Of a stretch of 64,000 nucleotides of DNA, positions 1 through 7,628 are shown piece by piece. The notes beneath the pieces were generated by a model that ran no database searches, was not told the DNA's origin, and saw only the letters and a list, made by a program, of their open reading frames with translations. The stretch is from JAEMQF01 sp963850525 (GTDB lineage Bacteria; Pseudomonadota; Gammaproteobacteria; Burkholderiales; Burkholderiaceae_C), in assembly GCA_963850525.1 (NCBI GenBank), contig CAWKLQ010000004.1, forward strand, positions 682,001-746,000. Direction: 5' to 3'. How positions within the stretch are numbered: position 1 is the first letter of the stretch; each line of letters opens with the position of its first letter. A program made the position numbers and the translations under genes.

Positions 1-1
1 C

Positions 2-1261
2 GTCGCGACCACCTTCGACGGCTACCCGCTCGCGCAAAAAGGCCAGGCAGGCCAAGCGCTGACGGCAGCGTTCACGTCGTCGTTCGTCGGCGCGCTGGTC
101 GCCGTCATCATGATCACGTTTCTCGCGCCGCTCGTCGCCAAGTTCGCGCTCAAGTTCGGTCCGCCGGAGTACTTTGCCGTCTTCCTGCTCACGTTCTGCA
201 GCTTCGTCGGCATGGGCAAGGGCTCACCCTTCAAGATACTGGTCGCGATGGCGCTCGGCTTTGCGTTGGCCGCGGTGGGCATGGACACCGTCACCGGTCA
301 GTTGCGCCTGACCTTCGGCCAGTCCGAGCTGATGCGCGGCTTCGACTTCCTGATCGCCGTGATCGGCTTGTTCGGCATCGGCGAAATCCTGTTGTCGATG
401 GAAGAGGGGCTCAAGTTCTCCGGCAAGTCGGCGCGCATCAACTCGAAGGTGGTGTGGGAAACGTGGAAGGAATTGCCCAAGTACTGGGTGACGTCGATTC
501 GCAGTTCGCTCGTGGGCATCTGGATGGGCATCACGCCGGGCGGCGCGACGCCGGCGTCGTTCATGAGCTACGGGCTGGCGAAGAAGATGTCGAAGAACGG
601 GCCGAAGTTCGGCACCGGCGAAATCGAAGGCGTGATCGCGCCCGAAACTGCGGCGCACGCCGCCGGAACGAGCGCGCTGCTGCCGATGCTGGCGCTCGGC
701 ATTCCGGGGTCGCCCACCGCCGCGGTGCTACTCGGCGGCTTGCTGATCTGGGGCTTGCAGCCCGGGCCCTTGCTCTTTGTCGAACAGAAGGAATTCGTCT
801 GGGGCCTGATCGCCAGCATGTACCTGGGCAACGTGGTCGGGCTGATCGTCGTGCTGACGACGGTGCCGCTGTTCGCCTCGATCCTGCGCATTCCGTTTTC
901 CATCATCGCCCCGGTCATCATCGTGATCTGCGCGATCGGCGCCTACACCGTGCACAGCGCGATGCTCGACGTCTGGTTCATGCTCGGCTTCGGCGTCATC
1001 GGCTACGTTTTCAAGAAGCTCGACTACCCGCTCGCCCCGCTCGTGCTCGCCCTCGTGCTGGGCGACAAGGCGGAGGACTCGTTCCGCCAGGCGATGCTCA
1101 TGTCGCAAGGCGAGGTGTCGATCATGTGGGCGAATCCCCTCGTGGGTTCGATCACGACGCTGGCGCTGCTGATGCTGTTCTGGCCGCTGATCGGCAAGGC
1201 AATCAGCGCGATCCGGCCGCGCAAAGTGGACCCGATTGCGGCGCAGAGGCCTGTGGACTGA
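2..1261 (+). CDS. tctA: Tripartite tricarboxylate transporter, large membrane subunit TctA (5' truncated by window edge)
   Basis: This is the large, multi-spanning permease of a TTT-family carboxylate carrier, which works with a small membrane subunit (TctB) and a periplasmic binding protein (TctC). The frame is open from base 2, so the N-terminus lies outside the window; 419 residues are present against roughly 500 in the family. The visible start contains the family-typical stretch DGYPLAQKGQAGQAL. The loop GITPGGATPASFMSYGLAKK and the segment GIPGSPTAAVLLGGLLIWGLQPGP are characteristic of TctA, and long hydrophobic segments run to the C-terminus. No TctB or TctC gene lies downstream, so they must be upstream if linked. 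The substrate cannot be read from the sequence. The next gene downstream is on the opposite strand. Confidence 0.93.
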   Translation, partial: VATTFDGYPLAQKGQAGQALTAAFTSSFVGALVAVIMITFLAPLVAKFALKFGPPEYFAVFLLTFCSFVGMGKGSPFKILVAMALGFALAAVGMDTVTGQLRLTFGQSELMRGFDFLIAVIGLFGIGEILLSMEEGLKFSGKSARINSKVVWETWKELPKYWVTSIRSSLVGIWMGITPGGATPASFMSYGLAKKMSKNGPKFGTGEIEGVIAPETAAHAAGTSALLPMLALGIPGSPTAAVLLGGLLIWGLQPGPLLFVEQKEFVWGLIASMYLGNVVGLIVVLTTVPLFASILRIPFSIIAPVIIVICAIGAYTVHSAMLDVWFMLGFGVIGYVFKKLDYPLAPLVLALVLGDKAEDSFRQAMLMSQGEVSIMWANPLVGSITTLALLMLFWPLIGKAISAIRPRKVDPIAAQRPVD

Positions 1262-1308
1262 GCCCGCTCGCGCACGCCGCTGCCGGCCCGCAATCAGCCC
1301 GAGTCGGA

Positions 1309-1560
1309 TCAGATTGAAGTGACCGCGACCATGCGCAGCTTCTGCGCCGCCGTCATGTGCCGAAAGCCCTCGATCTGGACCGGATGCAGTGGTTCGTGCA
1401 TGCGCGCAATTATCGGCCCGCTGAGCTTTACTCTCGGCCGACGAACCCGACATGCCGCAGCGACCGCGTGATCGCTTCGGTGGCCCCGAGTACGTTAAGG
1501 GCGATGTCGGGGTGTGCGGCAGCCCAGACGCGAAACACTTCGTCGGCGAAGCCTTGATCG
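1309..1560 (-). pseudogene. Decayed gene fragments (STAS-like C-terminus and a short N-terminal-like piece)
   Basis: The roughly 340-bp space between tctA and the Crp/Fnr gene is not empty. On the minus strand, bases 1559 down to 1428 read without interruption as a protein-like piece containing GFADEVFRVWAAAHPDIALN, followed by a stop. This resembles the C-terminal part of a DUF4325 (STAS-like) domain, but it has no usable start. Downstream, bases 1401-1309 encode a 30-residue peptide starting MHEPLHPVQIEGFRHMT and ending soon after a QKLRMVA motif typical of the start of longer small proteins. Both pieces look like remains of genes that have lost their other halves. The family assignment is tentative. 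Confidence 0.4.
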
Positions 1561-1605
1561 GAACAGTTTAGGCCACGTCGTCAGCCCGCCGCGGCGGCGT
1601 CAGCC

Positions 1606-2256
1606 TTAAATCTTCCCGCGCTGCTTCAACCGACTCAAGGTCTCGGCCGAGAGGTTGAGGTAGGCGGCCAGTTCCTTCTTGGGAATGCGTTCTGCCAGCT
1701 CCGGGTGCTTGCGCTCGAAGCGGTGCACTCGTCCCGGCGCGTCGAGCAGGTGCAGCGTGATCGTGTGCGCCATGATTTCGCTCATCAGGCGCATCACTTC
1801 GTATTCGAACGCGACCTTGAACTTGGGGTGCTGGTTCATGAAGTCGACCCAGACGGGCATCGGCAACTTCACCACCCTGGCCTTGGTGACGCAGACGATC
1901 GAGTACGGCGTGGGCGTGTTCAGGCGCCACGCGGCGTAGCTGGTTTCCATGTCGCGCTCATCGGCGAAGCGCAGAATCATTTCCTTCGCATCGCTGTTCG
2001 TCACGACGCGCTTGAGCAGGCCGTCAAGCACGAAGTACTGCTCCATGTCGTGCACGCCCTGATGCAACAGCGCGTCGCCTTTGTTGCATTCGACAACGAG
2101 CAGGTGCGGCTCGAGCGCACTGCGCTCGGCGTCGGTCATCTCCTTGAGGACGATGTTCTGCTTGAGCTGAACGCGGATGACATTGCGTTCGGCGTGGTTG
2201 TCTACGGAACTGGAAATCATGTGGGCGGGCGAAACGAGAGCTGGGGCGCGCCTCAT
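1606..2256 (-). CDS. Crp/Fnr-family transcriptional regulator
   Basis: A 216-residue protein with a cyclic-nucleotide-binding-type beta-roll (about residues 35-135, with KGDALLHQG and FVLDGLLKRV) and a C-terminal helix-turn-helix (RIPKKELAAYLNLSAETLSR, near residues 190-210). It lacks the N-terminal cysteine cluster of FNR, so oxygen sensing through a [4Fe-4S] cluster is not indicated. The start at 2256 has AGGA five bases upstream; a second ATG at 2220 is possible but has a poorer ribosome site. It is divergent from the oxalate/formate operon, and the shared upstream region holds a perfect Fnr-like palindrome at 2271-2284. This suggests that it regulates that operon and possibly itself. The effector is unknown. 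Confidence 0.85.
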   Translation of the reverse strand: MRRAPALVSPAHMISSSVDNHAERNVIRVQLKQNIVLKEMTDAERSALEPHLLVVECNKGDALLHQGVHDMEQYFVLDGLLKRVVTNSDAKEMILRFADERDMETSYAAWRLNTPTPYSIVCVTKARVVKLPMPVWVDFMNQHPKFKVAFEYEVMRLMSEIMAHTITLHLLDAPGRVHRFERKHPELAERIPKKELAAYLNLSAETLSRLKQRGKI

Positions 2257-2270
2257 TCAAATCCTGAAAC

Positions 2271-2313
2271 TTGACCGCGGTCAACGGCGAATGGCCCCTT
2301 CGCTTCCTATGAT
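2271..2313 (+). promoter_or_regulatory. Fnr-type palindromic operator and putative -10 of the oxalate/formate operon
   Basis: TTGACCGCGGTCAA at 2271-2284 is a perfect 14-bp palindrome of the form TTGAC-N4-GTCAA, close to the FNR consensus TTGAT-N4-ATCAA. A -10-like TATGAT lies at 2308-2313. If transcription starts about 6 bases later, the palindrome centre (2277.5) falls near -42, which is the class II activator position of Crp/Fnr proteins. The divergent neighbour encodes such a regulator. The operator also sits only 15-28 bases in front of the regulator's own start, so it could repress that gene. The palindrome is seen directly; its use is inferred. Confidence 0.6.
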
Positions 2314-2399
2314 AAGTCCGACGCGGCTGCCCCACGCGGCAAGCCTGAAGCGGCGCCAGCGCGGCGCGCCTTCTAGAGCCCCACTGAAAGACCCTCGAC

Positions 2400-4115
2400 A
2401 TGACCACCGACACCACTTCCCCGGCGACGACCGACGGCTTTCACCTCGTCATCGACGCGCTCAAGCTGAACGGCATCAACACGATCTTCGGCCTGCCCGG
2501 CATCCCCATCACCGACCTGACGCGCAAGGCGCAAGCCGAAGGCATGCGCGTCATCTCGTTCCGTCACGAGCAGCACGCCGGCAATGCGGCAGCGGCAGCG
2601 GGTTTCCTGACGCAAAAACCCGGCATTTGCCTCACCGTGTCGGCGCCGGGCTTCCTGAACGGCTTGACGGCGCTGGCCAATGCCACGGTGAACTGCTTTC
2701 CGATGATTCTCATCAGCGGCTCCTCCGAGCGCGAGATCGTCGACCTGCAGCAAGGCGACTATGAAGAGATGGACCAGCTCGCCATCGCCAAACCGCTGTG
2801 CAAAGCGGCGTTTCGCGTGCTGCACGCGCAGGACATCGGCGTCGGAATCGCGCGCGCGATTCGCTCAGCGCTGTCCGGCCGGCCCGGCGGCGTCTACCTC
2901 GACCTGCCCGCCAAGCTGTTCGGCCAGACGGTGGACGCAGCCGCGGGCAAGGCCTCGCTCATCAAGGTGGTCGATGCGGCGCCGCGCCAGATTCCCGCGC
3001 CTGACGCAGTGAAGCGTGCGCTCGATCTGCTGAAGGGCGCGAAACGCCCGCTGATCTTGCTCGGCAAGGGCGCCGCGTACGCGCAGGCCGACGTGGACAT
3101 TCGCACGCTCGTCGAAAAATCCGGCATCCCCTATCTGCCGATGTCGATGGCCAAGGGCCTGCTGCCCGACAACCACGCCCAATCGGCGGCGGCGTGCCGC
3201 TCCCATGTGCTCGCTGAAGCCGACGTCGTGATGCTGATCGGCGCGCGCTTGAACTGGCTGCTCTCGCACGGCAAGGGCAAGACCTGGGGGGCCGCGCAAG
3301 GGGCGAAGCAATTCATCCAGATCGACATCGCGCCGACTGAAATCGACAGCAACGTCGGAATTGCCGCGCCGCTGATCGGCGACATCGGCTCGTGTGTGGC
3401 GGCGCTGCTTGCCGGCATGGGAGCGAACTGGGCCAAACCGCCGTCCGACTGGACCGGCGGGATCGCCGAGCGCAAAGACAAGAACCTGTCGAAGATGGCG
3501 GCCACGCTCGCGCTGAACCCGTCGCCCATGAACTTCCACAGCGCGCTCAACGTGATTCGCGAGCAGGTGAAGGCGCGGCCCGACATGATCCTCGTCAACG
3601 AAGGCGCGAACGCGCTGGACTTCACGCGCTCCATCGTCGACATGTACCAGCCGCGCAAGCGCCTGGACGTGGGCACCTGGGGCATCATGGGAATCGGCAT
3701 GGGTTTTGCCGTCGGCGCGGCGGTCGTGACCGGCAAGCCGGTGCTCGCCATCGAGGGCGACAGCGCGTTCGGCTTTTCCGGAATGGAGGTGGAGACGATC
3801 TGCCGCTACAACCTGCCGGTATGCGTCGTCGTGATGAACAACAACGGCGTCTACGCCGGCACCGACAAGAACCCGACCGGCGGCCCGGACGTTGCGCCCA
3901 CCGTGTTCGTGAAAGACGCGCGCTACGAAATGATGATGCAGGCCTTCGGCGGCAAAGGCTATTACGCGACCACGCCGGAGCAGTTGCGCGCCGCGATCGT
4001 CGAAGCGCTGGCCTCGGGCAAGCCGAGCTTGGTCAACGCGATCATCGACGAGACCGCGGGCACCGAGAGCGGCCGCATCACGAGCCTGAACCCGCAGAGC
4101 GCAAAGAAGAAGTGA
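2400..4115 (+). CDS. oxc: Oxalyl-CoA decarboxylase
   Basis: A ThDP-dependent enzyme that converts oxalyl-CoA to formyl-CoA and CO2 in the cytoplasm. Its 571 residues match the family length (568 in Oxalobacter). It keeps family-specific stretches: RHEQHAG with the cofactor-activating glutamate (Glu57), SAPGFLNGLTALANAT, and SGSSEREIVDLQQGDYEEMD. The C-terminal ThDP-binding motif runs from GDSAFGFSGME to MNNNGVY. The LNPQSAKKK tail is also like known Oxc. It is the first gene of the operon, 45 bp before the matching formyl-CoA transferase, and the two together form the oxalate turnover cycle. Formate released by the cycle can be oxidised by the formate dehydrogenase encoded downstream. Confidence 0.97.
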   Translation: MTTDTTSPATTDGFHLVIDALKLNGINTIFGLPGIPITDLTRKAQAEGMRVISFRHEQHAGNAAAAAGFLTQKPGICLTVSAPGFLNGLTALANATVNCFPMILISGSSEREIVDLQQGDYEEMDQLAIAKPLCKAAFRVLHAQDIGVGIARAIRSALSGRPGGVYLDLPAKLFGQTVDAAAGKASLIKVVDAAPRQIPAPDAVKRALDLLKGAKRPLILLGKGAAYAQADVDIRTLVEKSGIPYLPMSMAKGLLPDNHAQSAAACRSHVLAEADVVMLIGARLNWLLSHGKGKTWGAAQGAKQFIQIDIAPTEIDSNVGIAAPLIGDIGSCVAALLAGMGANWAKPPSDWTGGIAERKDKNLSKMAATLALNPSPMNFHSALNVIREQVKARPDMILVNEGANALDFTRSIVDMYQPRKRLDVGTWGIMGIGMGFAVGAAVVTGKPVLAIEGDSAFGFSGMEVETICRYNLPVCVVVMNNNGVYAGTDKNPTGGPDVAPTVFVKDARYEMMMQAFGGKGYYATTPEQLRAAIVEALASGKPSLVNAIIDETAGTESGRITSLNPQSAKKK

Positions 4116-4160
4116 CACGCGCGCGCAACGACCTGATTCCGCCTTTTCAAGAGATCCTCA

Positions 4161-5408
4161 ATGAGTAAAGCATTAGACGGCGTTCGAATTCTCGACTTCA
4201 CGCACGTGCAGTCCGGCCCCACCTGCACCCAACTGTTGGCGTGGATGGGCGCCGACGTCATCAAGGTCGAAAAGGCCGGCGAAGGCGACGCGACACGCGG
4301 CCAGCTGCGCGACATTCCCGATGTGGACAGCCTGTACTTCACGATGCTGAACCACAACAAGCGCTCGATCACGGTCAACACCAAGGACCCGAAGGGCAAG
4401 GAGGTGCTGGACCGCCTCATCAAGACGTGCGACGTGCTCGTCGAAAACTTTGCGCCTGGCGCACTCGATCGCATGGGCTTCACGTGGGAGCGCATTCAGG
4501 AACTCAATCCGCGCATGATCGTCGCCTCAGTGAAGGGCTTCGGCCCAGGCCCGTATGAAGATTGCAAGGTCTACGAAAACGTCGCGCAGTGCGCGGGCGG
4601 GTCAGCGTCAACAACGGGTTTTGATGACGGCCCGCCGCTCGTCACCGGCGCACAAATCGGCGACTCGGGAACGGGACTGCACCTCGCACTCGGAATCGTC
4701 GCCGCGCTGTACCAGCGCAATACGACGGGGCGCGGCCAGAAGGTCTTGACCGCCATGCAGGACGGCGTGCTCAACTTGTGCCGCGTCAAGTTGCGCGACC
4801 AGCAGCGCCTGGACCGCACCGGCGTGATGAAAGAGTATCCGCAGTTTCCCGACACGCCGTTCCTCGAGGCCGTGCCGCGCGCCGGCAACGCGTCGGGCGG
4901 CGGCCAGCCGGGGTGGATCTTGAAGTGCAAGGGTTGGGAGAAGGACCCCAACGCCTACATCTATTTCATCACGCAGGCGCCGGTGTGGGGCGCGATCTGC
5001 AAGGTGATCGGCGAAGAGGGCTGGATCACCGATCCGAAGTACGCAACGCCGCCGGCACGCTTGCCGCACTTGAAGGAAATCTTCGCGCGCATCGAGCAGT
5101 GGACGATGACGAAGACCAAGTTCGAGGCGATGGACATCCTGAACAAGTTCGACATTCCGTGCGGGCCGATCCTCTCGATGAAGGAAATCGCCGAAGAGCC
5201 TTCGCTGCGCGCCACGGGAACGATCGTCGAAGTCGATCATCCGAAACGCGGCAAGTACCTGACCGTGGGCAACCCGATCAAGATGTCGGACAGCCCGACC
5301 GACGTGACACGCTCACCGCTGCTGGGCGAGCACACCGAAGAAGTGCTCGGGCAACTGGGCTACGGGCCCAAGGAAATCGCCGTGCTGCGCGAAGCGCGCG
5401 TGATCTGA
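4161..5408 (+). CDS. frc: Formyl-CoA:oxalate CoA-transferase
   Basis: A class III CoA-transferase that moves CoA from formyl-CoA to oxalate, regenerating oxalyl-CoA and releasing formate. Its 415 residues include the catalytic aspartate in GAQIGDSGTG (Asp168, corresponding to Asp169 of the Oxalobacter enzyme). The diagnostic MQDGVLNLCRVKLRDQQRL follows, and the glycine loop (SGGGQPGW) that closes over the active site is present. C-terminal FDIPCGPILSMKEIAEEPSL and the LLGEHTEEVL signature agree with Frc. The gene lies between oxc and an NDP-forming acyl-CoA ligase, with short gaps and in the same direction. Frc rather than another CaiB-family member is strongly supported by its pairing with oxc. 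Confidence 0.96.
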   Translation: MSKALDGVRILDFTHVQSGPTCTQLLAWMGADVIKVEKAGEGDATRGQLRDIPDVDSLYFTMLNHNKRSITVNTKDPKGKEVLDRLIKTCDVLVENFAPGALDRMGFTWERIQELNPRMIVASVKGFGPGPYEDCKVYENVAQCAGGSASTTGFDDGPPLVTGAQIGDSGTGLHLALGIVAALYQRNTTGRGQKVLTAMQDGVLNLCRVKLRDQQRLDRTGVMKEYPQFPDTPFLEAVPRAGNASGGGQPGWILKCKGWEKDPNAYIYFITQAPVWGAICKVIGEEGWITDPKYATPPARLPHLKEIFARIEQWTMTKTKFEAMDILNKFDIPCGPILSMKEIAEEPSLRATGTIVEVDHPKRGKYLTVGNPIKMSDSPTDVTRSPLLGEHTEEVLGQLGYGPKEIAVLREARVI

Positions 5409-5474
5409 GCAATCGAGTTTCTTGTCGCGCACGACAGCGCTTTTCTCGTCGAATATCGAAAAGAGGACACCATC

Positions 5475-7607
5475 ATGAGCACAGACAACAAAGCCAAGGT
5501 TCGCAAACTGCTCGACGCCGTCAAGCTCGAGGGCCGCACGTCACTCACCGCGCCCGAAGGCAAGCAGGTCTGCGACGCCTACGGCATCACGGTGCCGCAA
5601 GAGGCCACGGTCGGCAGCGCGGCGGAGGCCAGCAAGACCGCCGCCGCCATGGGCTTCCCGGTCGTCATGAAAATCGTCTCGCCCGACATCCTGCACAAGA
5701 CGGAAGCCGGCGGCGTGATCGTCGGCCTGATGAACGCCGACGAAGCGGCCAAGGCGTACGACACGATCCTGAAGAACGCGAAGGCCTACAACGCGAGCGC
5801 AAAAATCGTCGGCGTGCAAGTGCAGCAGATGGTCAAGGGCGGGCAGGAAGTGATCGTCGGCGCAGTCACCGACCCGAGCTTCGGCAAGCTCGTCGCGTTT
5901 GGCTTGGGCGGCGTGCTCGTCGAAGTGCTGAAAGACATCACGTTCCGCTTGGCGCCCGCGACGACGGCCGACGCGCTGTCGATGCTCGATGGCATCCAGG
6001 CGGCCGAGATGCTCAAGGGCGTGCGCGGCAGCGACCCGGTGAACCGCGAGGCGCTGGCGAAGTTGATCGTCGGCGTGAGCCAGCTGGTCGCTGACTTCCC
6101 GGAAATCTCCGAGATGGACTTGAACCCGGTGTTTGCGAGCAAGACCGGAGCGATTGCCGCCGACGTGCGCATCGTCGTCGACTTTGCGCAGAAGCCGGCG
6201 CGCTATCGCCCGCCGGAAGCCGACGTCGTGAAGTCGATGAACCGCATCATGATGCCCAAGTCGGTGGCGGTGATCGGCGCGTCCGACGAAGCCGGCAAGA
6301 TCGGCAACTCGGTGATGAAGAACCTCATCAACGGCGGATACAAAGGGCAGATCCTCCCGGTTCACCCGAAGTCAGCCGAGATCATGGGCTACAAGGCCTA
6401 CAAGTCGGTGAAAGACGTTCCCGGCGACATCGACGTGGCGGTGTTTGCAATTCCGGCCAAGCTCGTGGCTGGCGCGCTGACCGAATGCGGCGAGAAGGGA
6501 ATCGCCGGCGCGGTGCTCATCCCTTCGGGCTTCGCCGAGACCGGCAACATGGAGGGCCAGCTCGAGCTGATCGAGATCGGGCGCAAGTACAACATCCGCC
6601 TGATGGGCCCCAACATCTACGGCTTCTACTACACGCCGGCGAACCTGTGCGCGACGTTCTGCACCGCGTATGACGTGAAGGGCTCGGCGGCGCTGTCCTC
6701 GCAATCGGGCGGCATCGGCATGGCGATCATCGGCTTTTCGCGTTCCGCGAAGATGGGCGTCTCGGCGATCGTCGGCCTGGGCAACAAGAGCGACATCGAC
6801 GAAGACGACCTGCTGCTGTTCTTCGAACAGGACCCGAACACCAAGGTCATCGCCCAGCATTGCGAAGACCTGAAAGACGGCCGCGCGTTTGCCGAAGTCG
6901 CGAAGCGCGTCTCGAAGAAGAAGCCCGTCATCATGCTGAAGGCCGGCCGCACGTCGGCGGGCGCGAAGGCGGCGAGTTCGCACACCGGCGCGCTGGCCGG
7001 CAACGACAAGATTTATGAAGACGTGCTGCGCCAGTCGGGCGTGATCCGCGCGCGCAGTTTGCGCGACCTGCTCGACTTCGCGCGCGGCATTCCCGTGCTG
7101 CCCACGCCCAAGGGTGAGAACGTCGTCATCATCACCGGCGCGGGAGGCTCGGGCGTGTTGTTGTCGGACGCGTGTGTCGACAACGGCTTGAAGCTGATGC
7201 CGATGCCGGCGGACCTGGACGCGGCCTTCCGCAAGTTCATTCCGCCCTTCGGCGCGGCAGGCAACCCGGTCGACATCACCGGCGGCGAGCCGCCGATCAC
7301 GTACAAGAACACGGTGTTGCTGGGTCTGTCCGACGACCGCATCCATTCGCTCATCCTCGGCTACTGGCACACCATCGTCACGCCGCCGATGGTGTTCGCG
7401 AAGATCATGGTCGAGGCGCGCGACGAGATGCGCGCCAAGGGCATCGAGAAGCCGATGGTCGCTTCGCTTGCCGGCGACGTGCAAGTGGAAGAGGCGGCGC
7501 AGTACCTGTACGAGCACGGCATTCCGGCGTATGCGTATTCGACGGAGATTCCGGTGGCCGTGCTCGCCGCGAAGTACCAGTGGGCGCGCGGCGCAGGCTT
7601 GCTGTAA
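5475..7607 (+). CDS. Acyl-CoA ligase, NDP-forming, with ATP-grasp domain first (beta-alpha order)
   Basis: A 710-residue fused ADP-forming acyl-CoA ligase. The ATP-grasp (beta) part comes first (about residues 1-235, with FPVVMKIVSPDILHKTEAGG). The CoA-binding Rossmann part follows (from about 255, with MPKSVAVIGASDEAGKIGNS), then the succinyl-CoA-ligase-like part. The likely phosphohistidine is in SSHTGAL. This order is the reverse of the second such ligase in the window (38477-40555). The family makes acyl-CoA from acid, CoA and ATP. Sitting between frc and formate dehydrogenase, it may supply the first oxalyl-CoA or formyl-CoA needed to start the Oxc/Frc cycle, or handle acetate. The substrate is inferred only from context. 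Confidence 0.85.
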   Translation: MSTDNKAKVRKLLDAVKLEGRTSLTAPEGKQVCDAYGITVPQEATVGSAAEASKTAAAMGFPVVMKIVSPDILHKTEAGGVIVGLMNADEAAKAYDTILKNAKAYNASAKIVGVQVQQMVKGGQEVIVGAVTDPSFGKLVAFGLGGVLVEVLKDITFRLAPATTADALSMLDGIQAAEMLKGVRGSDPVNREALAKLIVGVSQLVADFPEISEMDLNPVFASKTGAIAADVRIVVDFAQKPARYRPPEADVVKSMNRIMMPKSVAVIGASDEAGKIGNSVMKNLINGGYKGQILPVHPKSAEIMGYKAYKSVKDVPGDIDVAVFAIPAKLVAGALTECGEKGIAGAVLIPSGFAETGNMEGQLELIEIGRKYNIRLMGPNIYGFYYTPANLCATFCTAYDVKGSAALSSQSGGIGMAIIGFSRSAKMGVSAIVGLGNKSDIDEDDLLLFFEQDPNTKVIAQHCEDLKDGRAFAEVAKRVSKKKPVIMLKAGRTSAGAKAASSHTGALAGNDKIYEDVLRQSGVIRARSLRDLLDFARGIPVLPTPKGENVVIITGAGGSGVLLSDACVDNGLKLMPMPADLDAAFRKFIPPFGAAGNPVDITGGEPPITYKNTVLLGLSDDRIHSLILGYWHTIVTPPMVFAKIMVEARDEMRAKGIEKPMVASLAGDVQVEEAAQYLYEHGIPAYAYSTEIPVAVLAAKYQWARGAGLL

Positions 7608-7628
7608 GCGAAGGCGCGTGTCCGCTGC

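Noticed and set aside
1357..1557. A 66-residue plus-strand frame between tctA and the Crp/Fnr gene
   Set aside because: It overlaps remnants that read better on the other strand and has no motif or ribosome site.
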